Shown: positions 1 through 10,765 of the stretch, piece by piece | Position numbering within the stretch: position 1 is the stretch's first letter | How the letters are laid out: each line of letters opens with the position of its first letter | DNA from: Armigeres subalbatus | Taxonomy: Eukaryota > Arthropoda > Insecta > Diptera > Culicidae | Assembly (NCBI RefSeq): GCF_024139115.2 | Contig: NC_085139.1 | Span: 105,315,935-105,379,934 of the forward strand | Direction: 5' to 3' | DNA length: 64,000 bases | The notes under the pieces: model-generated | Seen by the model: the letters and a program-made list of their open reading frames with translations, nothing else | Databases searched by the model: none | What the model was told of the DNA's origin: nothing | Translations under genes and position numbers: made by a program

Positions 1-830
1 TTGTGCTTCCAAAATCATTCAGGCAGTGAAGTGGGCATCGGAAGGAGTGTAGTTTTCGCAGTCATCAAAAAAGTGAAAATTTCCAATTCGATTCTTCTTG
101 CGTCGTTAGCGGATTGGTTATTATTGGTCAGCCACGTTCGAGGTGGGTTCGATTTTGTCGTGAGTGAGCTTTGTGTAAAATTCGACTAATTCCGCGTAGG
201 TGACGAATCAGAACCAGAATCGGCAGTGTTCTGCGTACACTTCAAATGTGAAAAAAAAAGTTGGGCGAAGGAAAAGTTCAGCAGTGGGAGGATTGCGTGT
301 CTCGTGCAAGGAAAGTTTTCAGGCCTGTTTTGTGGGCCGCTGCCGCAGTGAGAAGCAGCTGAGCAGGGCGGTACTGTGAGTGGCGGAGGAGGAAGAAAAG
401 TGCATGATATAGGAAAGGCTGTGAGTGCATTAGCTTTTCGCTGGGCAGCCATCGACTTTCTGGGGCTCGGTGCAGTGAAAAAGGGTGGGGAGAAAACCAA
501 AATTGGTTCCAGTGATAAGCAAGAGTGCACCGTGAGGGATTATTGCAGTGGGATGAAATGAATCGAGTGTGTGCCTTCTAATGTCGGGCAGTGTAATGTG
601 TCTGAACAAGGTGCTCCAGCAAAAAAAAAACAGCACGGAAGTGGTGGGAGGGTTTTGCTTTTTTACTCGTCATCATATTCCATCATCCATCCAGCTGAGA
701 TCTGTCTGACCATTTGTGTTGTGTAAAAAGTGTTGCAGTGTTGTATCGGTTGTTGCTGTTGAAATTATTTCGTCTGCCAATAACCAACTAGTCTACATTG
801 TTGAACAAAATAAAATGAATTTTGACGATT
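1..830. other. Unassigned leader-like stretch, no clear gene
   Basis: This stretch is richer in GC than what follows and has no long ATG-initiated open frame with family features. The hexamer GCAGTG and near relatives recur many times on the plus strand between about 200 and 750. It resembles the untranslated first exons common in mosquito genes (GTG/CAGTG-rich), but I see no convincing splice donor or start codon to confirm that. The base composition changes near 780-830 to AT-rich sequence. Treat it as a possible 5' UTR or promoter-proximal exon; equally it may be unique intergenic DNA. Confidence 0.25.
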
Positions 831-1006
831 GATTGGTTTCCAAAAGTTGATGCTATCTTCTGTTGATTTCAAATTGATATGCAACTTATGAGATATCAAA
901 TGTTAAATGCTTGAATTTTATCGAAAAGTATATTTAATCATAAATTAAATTTGCATTAAGTCCATGTTGTATAAATGCTTACACAAATAGCGCATATGAG
1001 GTTTTA

Positions 1007-1065
1007 TATTACGAGACGAGCCAGCCTTGGGCTGAAAGTCTCCTTAATAAAGATAAAAAAAGAAG
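1007..1065 (+). repeat. Dispersed-repeat tail (AGCCTTGGGCTGAAAGTCTC)
   Basis: The segment carries a GAGCCAGCCTTGGGCTGAAA core followed by TAATAAAGATAAAAAAAG, which looks like the polyadenylation-style 3' end of an inserted retroelement. An ATG-started frame of 99 codons (975-1274) runs through it, but the frame has no recognisable domain and crosses this tail, so I do not call a gene. The rest of 830-1535 is AT-rich and otherwise featureless to me. Confidence 0.35.
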
Positions 1066-1535
1066 TTTCATATCAAGATTATCTATATCAGGAGAACTAC
1101 ATCGTAGTGAGAAAGGATCAATTTTCTCTGGGGTACCCTGATGTTAGATACCCCATTTATGCAATTATATATCTCGTGGAGATGCATTCTGAACACGAGA
1201 ACTCGTGGCTTACAAAAATATACCCCTGGGGGTACCTCGGACAGAAATGTGTAATGGTGGATGTATTACAATAATTCAAATATAAACTTATTGATAAAGA
1301 TTTGATAGTTGTAGTTTTTTTTTGTATTTTAAAACTTTGTATCGTACAAAATATGCATGGCGGTTAGTATATCAAAGCATATTTAATCCTGATAACCATA
1401 ATCAGCACAGCTTAGGAGGGGTACTGAGACAAACGATCAAAAATACAAAACGTCGATTGACTAAAATTTAGAATCTAAAGATTAGGAAGGTTGCATTTTA
1501 GAGGCATTAAGACTTTTTCCAAAAATCTCAGTAGT

Positions 1536-1690
1536 TTCGTTGCAAGAGGCTTGAGCCTCTCTATAAGCGTTTCCTCCCTATAAGAGCCTCCATCGACCAG
1601 CTTTTAAGCTTTATTTCGAGAGGTTCCAAAGCCTCCTTACAAGAGACATTCTTTCAATAGGCTCCTCGAGCAACTCTTGAGATCAAATCG
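1536..1690 (+). repeat. Degenerate relic copies of the 23-bp minisatellite motif
   Basis: Diverged words such as GAGGCTTGAGCCTC, AAGAGCCTCC, AAAGCCTCCTTACAAGAG and AATAGGCTCCTCGAG recur here. They match pieces of the unit that makes up the large array beginning about 770 bp downstream. The spacing is irregular and most copies are mutated, so this looks like an old, non-homogenised outlier of the same satellite. The region 1690-2028 shows nothing I can name. Confidence 0.5.
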
Positions 1691-2028
1691 GTAACATGTT
1701 TTGATGTTGAGGAGTCTCTGATTTGATTACTCAGTTTGATGTCCTTTTGTTCGTTAAATAACAAAATCTCCAGCAGAAAAATCTTACTGTGACATCAAAT
1801 TGTAAACTATTGCTGCTTTCGATGAGATCAAATTGAAAACTGATTTTGAGGTTGGTACTTGATAATGAAATCAAGATAAGTGATCAATCACAAAGATCAA
1901 AATTGTAAAACAAATGAGGGGCTGTCCACATACCTCGTGGGGAATGATGAATTTCCACGATCCATACACATTTTGAACAAGCTAGTTTTTAACCTGTAAA
2001 ATGCTGTTTTTGGTTTCCATTTCTATAC

Positions 2029-2111
2029 TATACTGCCGTGAATCGCATACTGTCCCATCTTTGCTGGGTTTCCTATTCATATGGGACAAATATGCGATTC
2101 ACGGCAGTATA
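2029..2111. mobile_element. Short foldback MITE, TA-flanked
   Basis: The left arm TACTGCCGTGAATCGCATAC (from 2031) is answered by its complement ending at 2109. The arms are about 28 bp with one or two mismatches around a loop of roughly 22 bp. TA dinucleotides at 2029-2030 and 2110-2111 fit a TA target duplication of the Tc1/mariner type. There is no coding capacity. The assignment to a superfamily rests only on the TA flanks. Confidence 0.6.
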
Positions 2112-2458
2112 CCTCCAACTTGACTGTTCTAGTAGAAACTGCAAGAATGGGAAATGAACGGAAAAGCTCGTTTCCTACATCCAATAAGAAATTCTATCAC
2201 TTGTTTTCTGCTTTCTGTCACATTAGCAGTTCGTTAACCAAGACGAACCTCTGCCCCTCGAACCTAAACCAAAAATTCCAACAAATTCCGCATGAACTCG
2301 TGACAAGTGCAGAGGTATATTCGAGTGAGTGATTGCAACATCATTTTCTCCCCCTTCCCCACATTGGCTTGCATTCTGATGTGGCAGACGCCAGTGTGAC
2401 CTAACAAATGAGTACTTTTACATTGAAGATGAGTGCTAGTCCCAAGCAAACATCTGTT

Positions 2459-4165
2459 GGTTCCTTTTAAGAGGCTCGGAAGCCTCCTTTCAAGAGGCTC
2501 GGAAGCCTCCTTTCAAGAGGCTCGGAAGCCTCCTTTCAAGAGGCTCAGAAGCATCCTTTCAAGAGGCTCAGAAGCATCCTTTCAAGAGGCTCAGAAGCCT
2601 CCTGTCAAGAGGCTCAGGAAGCCTCCTTTCAAGAGGCTCAGAAGCCTCCTTTCAAGAGGCTCAGAAGCCTCCTTTCAAGAGCTCAGAAGCCTCCTTTCAA
2701 GAGGCTCAGAAGCCTCCTTTCAAGAGGCTCAGAAGCCTCCTTTCAAGAGGCTCAGAAGCCTCCTTTCAAGAGGCTCAGAAGCCTCCTTTCAAGAGGCTCA
2801 GGCTTCCTTTCAAGAGGCTCAGGCCTCCTTTCAAGAGGTTCAGAAGCATCCTTTCGAGAGGCTCAAGCATCCTTTCAAGAGGCTCAGAAGCATCCTTTCA
2901 AGAGGCTCAGAAGCCTCCTTTCAAGAGGCTCAGAAGCCTCCTTTCAAGAGGCTCAGAAGCCTCCTTTCAAGAGCTCAGAAGCCTCCTTTCAAGAGGCTCA
3001 GAAGCCTCCTTTCAAGAGGCTCAGAGCCTCCTTTCAAGAGGCTCAGAAGCCCCCCCCTTTCAAGAGGCTCAGAAGCATCCTTTCAAAAGGCTCAGAAGCA
3101 TCCTTTCAAGAGGCTCAGGCCTCCTTTCAAGAGGCTCAGGAAGCCTCCTTTCAAGAGGCTCAGAAGCCTCCTTTCAAGAGGCTCAGGCCTCCTTTCAAGA
3201 GGCTCAGAAGCCTCCTTTCAAGAGGCTCAGAAGCCTCCTTTCAAGAGGCTCAAGCCTCCTTTCAAGAGGCTCAGGCCTCCTTTCAAGAGGCTCAGAAGCC
3301 TCCTTTCAAGAGGCTCAGGCCTCCTTTCAAGAGGCCTCACAGCCTCCTTTCAAGAGGCTCAGGCCTCCTTTCAAGAGGCTCAGAAGCCTCCTTTCAAGAG
3401 GCTCAGGCCTCCTTTCAAGAGCTCAGAAGCCTCCTTTCAAGAGGCTCAGAAGCCTCCTTTCAAGAGGCTCAGAAGCCTCCTTTCAAGAGGCTCAGAGCCT
3501 CCTTTCAAGAGCTCAGAGCCTCCTTTCAAGAGGCTCAGAGCCTCCTTTCAAGAGGCTCAGAAGCCTCCTTTCAAGAGGCTCAGGCCTCCTTTCAAGAGGC
3601 TCAGGCCTCCTTTCAAGAGGCTCAGAAGCCTCCTTTCAAGAGGCTCAGAGCCTCCTTTCAAGAGGCTCAGGAAGCCTCCTTTCAAGAGGCTCAGAAGCCT
3701 CCTTTCAAGAGGCTCAGAAGCCTCCTTTCAAGAGGCTCAGAAGCCTCCTTTCAAGAGGCTCAGAAGCCTCCTTTCAAGAGGCTCAGAAGCCTCCTTTCAA
3801 GAGGCTCAGGAAGCCTCCTTTCAAGAGGCTCAGAAGCCTCCTTTCAAGAGGCTCAGAAGCCTCCTTTCAAGAGGCTCAGAGCCTCCTTTCAAGAGGCTCA
3901 GAAGCCTCCTTTCAAGAGGCTCAGAAGCCTCCTTTCAAGAGGCTCAGAAGCCTCCTTTCAAGAGGCTCAGAAGCCTCCTTTCAAGAGCTCAGAAGCCTCC
4001 TTTCAAGAGGCTCAGAAGCCTCCTTTCAAGATGCTCAAAGCCTCCTTTCAAGAGGCTCAGAAGCCTCCTTTCAAGAGGCTCAAAGCCTCCTTTCAAGATG
4101 CTCAGAAGCCTCCTTTCAAGAGGCTCAGAAGCCTCCTTTCAAGAGGCTCAGAAGCCTCCTTTCAA
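2459..4165 (+). repeat. Minisatellite, about 75 copies of a 23-bp unit
   Basis: The unit reads approximately CCTCCTTTCAAGAGGCTCAG plus AAG. Variants lack 2-4 bases (CAGGCCTCC, CAGAGCCTCC) or carry GCATCC or GATGCTC. Each unit contains GAGGCT and AGCCTC about 4 bases apart, so every repeat can form a 6-bp hairpin. Variant units (CGGAAG, AAGATGCTC) lie mainly toward the edges while the middle is more uniform, the usual mark of unequal exchange. None of the three plus-strand frames of the 23-bp unit has a stop, so a 613-codon open frame runs through the array; its 23-residue periodicity is purely a by-product. No flanking TE boundary is obvious. The flank 4166-4589 is AT-rich and unassigned. Confidence 0.95.
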
Positions 4166-4589
4166 CAATCGTTGGAAAGATGAGTCAAATATAGTGGTAC
4201 ATTGGGCACAACAAGTATCTGCCATAATGTCCACAACAACAAAAAAACCCTATAAACATGATCCAACATACTAATTTTATTTCGCTGGAATTCAGCAATA
4301 TGTTGCTTTTTTTTTGTGCTGTTAATCCAGCAATTGTTTCAGTAATATAATTTACTGATCAACTAGCTTTGCTGGATAACCAGTAATTGGTTAGTAACAT
4401 TTTTTTGCTGTATTTTCAGCTAATTCTATTTACTGAAATCTCGCAAAATCCCGTATTCATCCCAAAATTCATTGAAAAAATATAATTTATAAAAAAACAC
4501 AGCTACACATAGCAAAGAAACTTTATCTTTCCAGACGTTCTGATCAATAATTATAATTTCTTACTGTGGTATGGTCGACTGTAACGTTC

Positions 4590-4712
4590 ATTCAATCATA
4601 CATATGAGAAAAACGGCTAAGCAGTCTCATCTAATTGAAACGAGTTTTATTACTTTTATTAAAATTTGTTTCAATTAGATGCGACTGCATAGTCGTTTGT
4701 CTTATAATTATG
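4590..4712. mobile_element. Imperfect foldback MITE, about 120 bp
   Basis: The two halves are imperfect inverted repeats about 60 bp long. The best-matched core is TCTAATTGAAAC on the left and GTTTCAATTAGA on the right, followed outward by a CGGCTA...GCAGTC block and its complement. The centre is AT-rich. It has no coding potential. Target duplication is not clear. The following stretch to 5090 is AT-rich and unassigned. Confidence 0.5.
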
Positions 4713-5109
4713 AATAATCAGAATGAGGCAGATATATGATATCCGATTGAGTGATATATTTTCAGGCTGAAATGAAATGAATAGAAAAATGAATAATGTG
4801 ATGTTTGATCTAATTTGAAAACTCTTACCACTTCTGCTTTATCCAGTTTCGACAAAGGTGCAAACAATTTCAAAAGTATTCCTAAAATTTTATTCATATG
4901 GCTCTTGAATTGAATTGAATTGAAAAAATCAACTTTCCACTTGACGTTCGAATTTGACAAACCGAATGATTTGTTGATTCTCAGCAAATAAGTTGCTGTA
5001 AGACATTCAGCAATCAATTTCACTGAGTTCCAGTGATTTTTCTATTTTTTTTAACGCAGATTTCTCACATTTTTGCCAAAGCAGAGCCTCAATTATATGC
5101 ATAAGTAAT

Positions 5110-5540
5110 ACCCTGATTCATCCACCTAGCGATGTTAGTGCCTTTCTCGTGCAAAAAATACTAAAAAATAGAGTACACTGGATTCTGTTTTTACACGATT
5201 AATATTTTTTCAATTTTCCACTCATCCTAAATGTTTAACACATATTAATTATCGTGTGATTTTTCTTTGATTTATTCAGGATTTTTTGAAACATGTTGCG
5301 AGGTTTTCGATTGTAAATTGAAGTCACACGATCAAAAATAAGAGCGAAAAAATAAAATATAAAAACGGAATCTCGTGTATTTTTTTTGTGTTTTTTGGCC
5401 ATAACTTCTGATCCCATCTTCCGGTCTGACCAATTTTCAATAGCATGCAATGGGACAGGATAACCCGTCGAATAAAGTCTGTTGCAAATAATTCAGACAA
5501 TGCTAATAAGTGTGTCTAAAATGCACACACACATACACAC
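5110..5540 (-). repeat. Dispersed repeat (distal half) ending in an (ACAC)n tract
   Basis: Read on the minus strand, this holds the same string seen at 16790-16925: CCTGTCCCATTG, GCTATTGAAAATTG, GGGATCAGAAGTTATG. It closes near 5110-5145 with the CCACCTAGCGATGTTAGTGC terminus that also appears, in sense orientation, near 51880-51900. On the plus strand the tract ACACACACATACACAC (5525-5540) directly abuts the 5' end of an R1-type element. I read this as one side of a dispersed mosquito repeat whose internal (TGTG)n/(ACAY)n tract was the insertion target. Confidence 0.65.
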
Positions 5541-7950
5541 ATGTGGAGAAACAGGTCGTTTTGCGAAAGACTGCACGTGAAGGCCCAAGTGCGTGGTTTG
5601 CACAAAAAGGACGGGAATGGCCATCAGACGGGTTGCTACAAATGCCCTTCATATAAGAAGGCGATCGCAGGCCCGCAGTAGTGGATATAATTCAGATTAA
5701 TCTGAATCGATGTGTGACTTACTTACTTATGGATCATGTACACCTCCGGTGGTGCAAAGGGTCGACTTGAAAGATCTCCATCCTGAGCGTTGCCCGGCTA
5801 TCGCTTTAACCTGTTGCCAGGTTAGATTTCAGTCGACTTCTTTTATTTCTTTATTGAGGCTTCGCCGCCATGAGCCTCTGGGTTTGCCTCTGCTGCGCTG
5901 GGGGACGATGTGTGACGCAGCGATAATTGCAGAGCCGTACCGAGTTCCTCGGTACGGAAACGGGGTAGCTGTTAGGACGGGAATGACTGCAATACAAGCT
6001 ATGGGCAGATTTCCTATCCAAGAAGTGGTAGAGAGTTCATGTGAGGGATTCGTGATCGTCAAAATCAACGGCGTTTACGTATGCTCTTGCTATGCGCTTC
6101 CAAGGTGGACAGTGGAGCAGTTTAGCCAGACGCTAGAGCGGTTAACCGACAACCTGATCGGACGAAGGCCGGTAATTATGGGAGGTGATTTCAATGCTTG
6201 GGCTGTGGAGTGGGGCAGCAGAGTCACCAATACGAGAGGAGAAGAGTGACCGTTGAGCAGAAGTGGAAGACGAAAGCCTTCGACAAGGACCTCTTTGTTG
6301 AGGCACTTCGACCGGACAACAGTTTCGAGAACGTTGATGCGGCCGAACTGATAAAAAGGGTGGTAACGGCTTGTGATGCAAGCCGCGAAAACTGGACCCT
6401 AGGAGCGATCGGCGTCCAGCCTACTGGTGGAATGAGAGCCTTAGTGCACTACGCGTTGCTTGTCTTAGAGATCCAGGAGGCGGGCACAGAGAGCGAGGAC
6501 GGGGCCAGAGAGAAGAGCGCAAGGCGGCGTTTCGGGAAGCTAGAATCGCATTGAAACGGGCAATCAAGATTAGCAAGTCAGATTGCTTCAAAGAGCTATG
6601 CCGAAAAGCAGACGCCAATCCCTGGGGAAGATCAAAGGCCCGTAGACGTCAACTGAAATGTGCCCAGTTATGCTGGCAGTTTGGATTTCGCAAAGGAGCA
6701 TCGACAGTGGATGCAATCCGGACAGTGCTCGAGAGTGCTGAGAAAGCGTCCAAACAGAAGCGAATAGGAGATCGATACGGCGCAGTGGTTACGATAGACG
6801 TAAAGAACGCGTTCATCAGTGCCAACTTTGAAGCTATGACCGCTGCGCTGCACAGAATGCGGGTTCCCGACTATCTTTGCCACATCCTAAAGAGCTGCTT
6901 CGAGAGTGGTGTACAACACGAACGAAGAGCGAAAATCGATGCGTGTTACAGCGGGTGTTCTTCAGGTATCTAAACTCGGCCCAAACCTCTGGAACTGGAT
7001 GATTGATGGAGTCCTGACCCTGCGGCTGCCCAGGAAAGTGAAAAACGTGGGTTTTGCGTCACTAACAGTGATGGGCGAGACACTCGAAGAAGTGGAGGCG
7101 TCTGTGACAGAGGCGATAAACCACGATCGAGAGCTGGATGAATGGAGTTGAGCAGATACCTCACCACAAAACGTAGGTGCTATTAGTCAGCAACTGCAAG
7201 GCGATCCAGCGGATGCAAATCGTCGTCGGAAGACATGCGATTGCTTCGAATCGGTCGCTGAAGCACGTGGGAGTGATGATCGACGACCGGCTAAATTTCA
7301 ACAGCCACGTTGACTACGCCTGTGAAAAGTCGGTGAAGGCAATGAACGCAATAGTGAGGATCATGCGTTTGCTAGTTATTGTCTCGTCTTCAATGCTAGG
7401 CTATGGGTCCCTGCCTGGGGCAATGCACTGCAAACCAAGTGGAACTGTGAAAAGCTGAACATTGTGTTCCGGCTGATGGCCATACTAGTTGCAAGTGCGT
7501 TTAGAACGATATCATCGGAGGCAGTGTGCTTATCGCCTATTTGCATTACGCTGGCGGAAGACATCGAGTGTTTCATCGGCAATGAGAAGTCAACAGGAGT
7601 GGGACAGTACGGAGAAAGGGAGGTGGTCCCACCGGCTTATTCCAAACCTGTCGGTGTGGACGAACAGAAAGCATGGTGAAGTAAACCTTCACCTGACGCA
7701 GTTCCTGTCGGACCACGGATGCTTCCGGAAGTATTTACATCGGACACACCAATTTCCCGTTATGTCCAGAATGTGAGAATGTTGAAGAGACGCCAGAGCA
7801 TGTGGTGTTCGACTGTCCTCGGTTTGCGGAAATTCGTAGAGGAATGCCTGTCCCAAGTTCCAAGCAGAGTTGTGCCGCAAATACTGTCGAATCTGCAGCG
7901 TAGATGGAGACGAGATCTGCGAATAAGTGCCAATTCTGGGGTGTATTCAG
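5541..7950 (+). pseudogene. Decayed, 5'-truncated R1-clade (Waldo-like) non-LTR retrotransposon
   Basis: It opens inside the Gag-like ORF1 with a zinc-knuckle pattern (CGETGRFAKDC), passes into the ORF2 start (IIQINLNRC, 5695-5718), and after an inserted fragment continues with an APE endonuclease (AIIAEPYRVP, CSCYALPRW, MGGDFNAW, 5925-6210). RT pieces follow in several frames: QFGFRKGASTVDAI (near 6680), VVTIDVKNAF (near 6790), and a motif C region reading VGFASLTVMGE, in which the catalytic DD is missing. The C-terminal SDHGCFRKYLH block (near 7710) matches the intact-looking R1 copy at 27.4 kb. Losses include the RT fingers between ANPWG and QFGFRKG, plus multiple frameshifts. The start abuts an (ACAC)n tract and the 3' end is replaced by another LINE. 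It is certainly inactive. Confidence 0.85.
5719..5905 (-). mobile_element. 187-bp LINE 3' fragment inserted in the R1 relic
   Basis: On the minus strand it matches the 3' end of the element at 9285-9459: a coding tail with GSWRRSLNKEI, then GATCCATAAGTAAGTAA. It is bounded by an 11-bp duplication, CGATGTGTGAC, at 5708-5718 and 5906-5916. The combination of 5' truncation, a (TAAG)n-like tail at the 3' end and a target duplication is what target-primed reverse transcription produces. Removing it joins the two R1 halves, although the host R1 had already lost sequence around this point. Confidence 0.85.
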
Positions 7951-7959
7951 CGCAGTGAG

Positions 7960-9459
7960 CAGTGTTTGGCTTCGGGTCGTCGGGGCGCCGGTGGACCGGT
8001 AGTCTTCTGCCTTCCGGAATAGAGCGATCGAAAACCAGAGGAGCCAAAGTCTTAGTCCGTCAACGATACGCGGCTCTTGAGAAGGAAGTAAAACGCTCAT
8101 GTCGACGGGACAAGCGAGCGTGGGCAGACTCTCTGGCCGACGAAGGAGAGAGAGCCGCCGCAACCGGGGACATTCACCTCCTCTACGATGTCTCACGACG
8201 CTTAAGCGGGGCGAAGATGAATGCAACGATGCCTGTGAAAGACGCGAATGATCAGTAATTGACCGATCCAACTGACCAGCTGAAACGCTGGTTCGAGCAC
8301 TTCGAATAACTTTTTCAAGTGCCAGCCGGGTCATCACCACCTCGGCATGATCTGCCTAGGATCCGACGTATAACACGCGTCAATACCGAAGCTCCATCAC
8401 TGCTAGAGATTTAAACACCCATCCAAAGCATGAAATCGAATAAAGCCCCAGGGGTCGACCGCATATCAGCCGAGATGCTCACCATGACATCCCCATCCCC
8501 AGCTGACCCCATGACATCCGCTCAACTACTGCATCGTTTATTTCGTAATATCTGGGACACCGCAACTTTCCCGGTCGACTGGATGCAAGGTATCTTAGTG
8601 AAGCTGCCCAAAAAGGGTGACCTGTCTGTATGCGATAGCTGGCGAGGCATTATGTTCCTCATCGTAATCGACGAGATTCTGGTAGATGTGCGCTCTGATA
8701 TGCAGAGTAAGCTCAACGACCTTGCCGAGCGCTCCTCTTCGGCAGGTTTAGTCATCAACGTCAATAAAACCAAATCGTTGGATGTAAACACGGTGACTCC
8801 TTCCAGTTTCACAGTAGCCGGGCAACCAGTGGAGAATGTTGAAAGCTTCCAATATCTTGGTAGCCAAATGGCGTCAGACGGCGGTACCAAGATCGACATA
8901 GGCGCACGGATCAAGAAAGCAAGGGCTGCCTTTGCGAGTTTAGGAAATATCTGGAAAAACAGGCAGATAAGTGAACGCACCAAAATACGAATTTTCAACT
9001 CTAACGTGAAATCTGTGCTGTTATACGCTAGCGAAACATGGTGTGTATCAGTGGAGAACACTCAACGGCTACAGGTGTTCATTAACAGATGCCTGCGGTA
9101 TATAATTCGGGCCTGGTGGCCTCACAACTGGATCTCAAACAACGAGCTCCATCGTCGTTGTCACCAGAGGCCGATAGCAACAGAAATTCGGGATCGGAAG
9201 TGGGGCTGGGTCGACAAAAAAATTTCGTAGGGGCGGAAACGAAATCTGTAAACTAGCATTAGACTAGAATCCAGCGGGACATTGCAGCAGAGGCAGACCC
9301 AGAGGCTCATGGCGGCGAAGCCTCAATAAAGAAATACAAGAAGTCGACCGCAATCTAACCTGGCAACAAAAGCGATAGCCGGGTAACGCTCAGGATGGAG
9401 ATCTTTCAAGTCGGCTCTTTGCACCACCGGAGGCGTACAGGATCCATAAGTAAGTAAGT
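7960..9459 (+). pseudogene. Internally deleted APE-type non-LTR retrotransposon, clade unassigned
   Basis: The region between endonuclease and RT is visible at 8040-8260 (SCRRDKRAW, LYDVSRRLSG). It is followed by NKAPGVDRISAEML (8433 on) and LPKKGDLSVCDSWRGIM. At about 8660 the palm core is missing: the text jumps from WRGIM to FLIVIDEILV and then to the post-catalytic SAGLVINVNKTKS and FQYLGSQMASDGG blocks. The C-terminal domain has SETWCVSVENTQRLQVF and a stop near 9230. The 3' end is short and closes with CATAAGTAAGTAAG at about 9459. The tail family occurs in many invertebrate LINEs; RTE or a relative is possible but I cannot place it. There are in-frame stops at 8256 and around 8310 and 8412. 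The first recognisable sequence is near 8020, so it is strongly 5'-truncated. Confidence 0.75.
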
Positions 9460-9464
9460 TCCGA

Positions 9465-10000
9465 ATTTGTCGAACCAACCTCCCCCTCCTTTCTAGCGCG
9501 GGGAAGGATATGAACCCATCATAGAAACATTTCTTGTCATCAAAAACATCCACATGCCACATTTGGTTCATTTTGCTTGATTAGTTCCTAAGTTATGTAG
9601 AAATTTGTGTTTCATTTTTATGCAGGGAATATAAAAAAATAACATTGCCAATGACAACAACATTCTACCCCCTTGTAAATGTTGGGACCAACTCAACTTG
9701 TAACGAGCGTTTGTCCCAAACTGCAACAGAATAGGAAAATGATCGCCTGCCGCGTAATTAGAGAAATAGTCGTTTTTCGATGATGCTTTTGTTTAAATAA
9801 TATCAGTTATCAATGTTAAGACATAAACATAACCATCTGTTGAAATGATTTGTGTGTTACTTCTGAAATAATACAAGTTATCGCAGTTTGAAAAGTTCAT
9901 AACAATTACCTCTCCATATTTGTTGCAGATAAAATAGAACGCAACATTGTATTTATCCTCTGCAGATGAGGACAAAGACTTATCGCTATTCTGTTTTGTT
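9465..10000. other. Unassigned AT-rich interval
   Basis: After the LINE tail there is a short C-rich block (near 9480-9500), then a segment around 9570-9630 that resembles the 3' end of a dispersed insect LINE (TTAGTTCCTAAGTTATG, then CATTTTTATG). No open frame of note and no repeat match inside this window supports a firmer call. Confidence 0.3.
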
Positions 10001-10040
10001 GCTTGTTTCTTGCATTTATCAGCGACAATTACACTCCTTG

Positions 10041-10212
10041 TTTATATGGGAGTCCCCCCCTTTCGAGAGGGGAAGGGGTCTTGAATCATCTTAAGAACCT
10101 TCCCCGGCCCAAAAACCCCTGTATACAAAATTTCACGACGATCGGTTCAGTGATTTCCAAGTCTATAAGGGTCAGTCAGAAGAAATTCATTTTTATGTAT
10201 ATAAATAAAGAA
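10041..10212 (+). repeat. Dispersed LINE-3'-end-like repeat, copy 1
   Basis: It shares with 47360-47500 the blocks TATGGGAGYCCC, GATCGGTTCAGT and GAAATTCATTTTTATGTATA. Repeats with this 'CGATCGGTTCAGT...AGACAGAAATTCAT' layout resemble the conserved 3' ends of insect LINEs, but I cannot name the parent element. The copy is unbroken here, whereas its relative at 47.5 kb is split by an RTE insertion. Confidence 0.55.
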
Positions 10213-10299
10213 GATTTAGTGAAAAATCATTCATTAGGTTGCTTAATGCCTTGTTTTAGTATTTTCGATTGATTTTTTGCCAACACTTATAAGGTTTTT

Positions 10300-10570
10300 T
10301 ACGTGTAGACGATGCCCTTTTCAAAAGTACGCATTTGCCTGGAATAAGGCAAAGGACTGCATGACCACTTCTTGAAAAATATTCATTTGTCTGAAATCAG
10401 ATTCGTCATTTTTTAAATTCGTCATATTTTAAAATACGCATTTGCTCGCGATAAGGCAAAAGAGTAGATGATGCCTTCCTTAAAAGTATGCATTTGCCCG
10501 GAATAAGGCAGAAAGAATATTACCTCTTCTTCAAAAGTATGCATTTTTCTGTTACGTATGCATTTTTTTC
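10300..10570 (+). repeat. Degenerate tandem repeat, units of roughly 60-80 bp
   Basis: At least three diverged copies of a unit can be read: TTCAAAAGTACGCATTTGCC then GGAATAAGGCAAA, again at 10480-10515 with AAAGTATGCATTTGCCCGG and AATAAGGCAGA, and a partial unit at 10525-10550. Intervening spacers differ in length. Nothing suggests coding. Confidence 0.6.
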
Positions 10571-10630
10571 CCTTTGGGGTCTGCTACCTGAAAAACCTGG
10601 AAAATTCTCTCTGTAAAGGAATTTCTTAAT

Positions 10631-10740
10631 TCATGTCCGGAGAATTTTTCGAAGGATTATCTGGAGGGACTTACGATGGAATTCCTGAAGAGATTTCTGG
10701 ATATACTTGCGAAGGAATTTCTGGAAGCATGTCATCAAGT
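10631..10740 (+). repeat. Short GGAATTTCTGGA-type repeat tract
   Basis: Words such as CCGGAGAATTTTTCGAAGGA, TTATCTGGAGGGACTT and GAAGGAATTTCTGGAAG follow a 12-15 bp rhythm. They belong to the same repeat type as 22610-22980 and 45946-46079. This tract lies immediately before an RTE-A remnant. Confidence 0.55.
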
Positions 10741-10765
10741 AAATTACGAGAAAAAATGTTGTCAT

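Noticed and set aside
975..1274. ATG-started frame of 99 codons
   Set aside because: It overlaps a dispersed-repeat tail, has no homology signal I recognise and no surrounding gene structure.
2459..4165. CRISPR-like array
   Set aside because: Units are contiguous with no unique spacers, and the genome is eukaryotic.
2433..4274. 613-codon open frame
   Set aside because: It is the 23-bp minisatellite read through; the 23-residue period is three units, all three plus frames are open, and there is no domain or codon bias.
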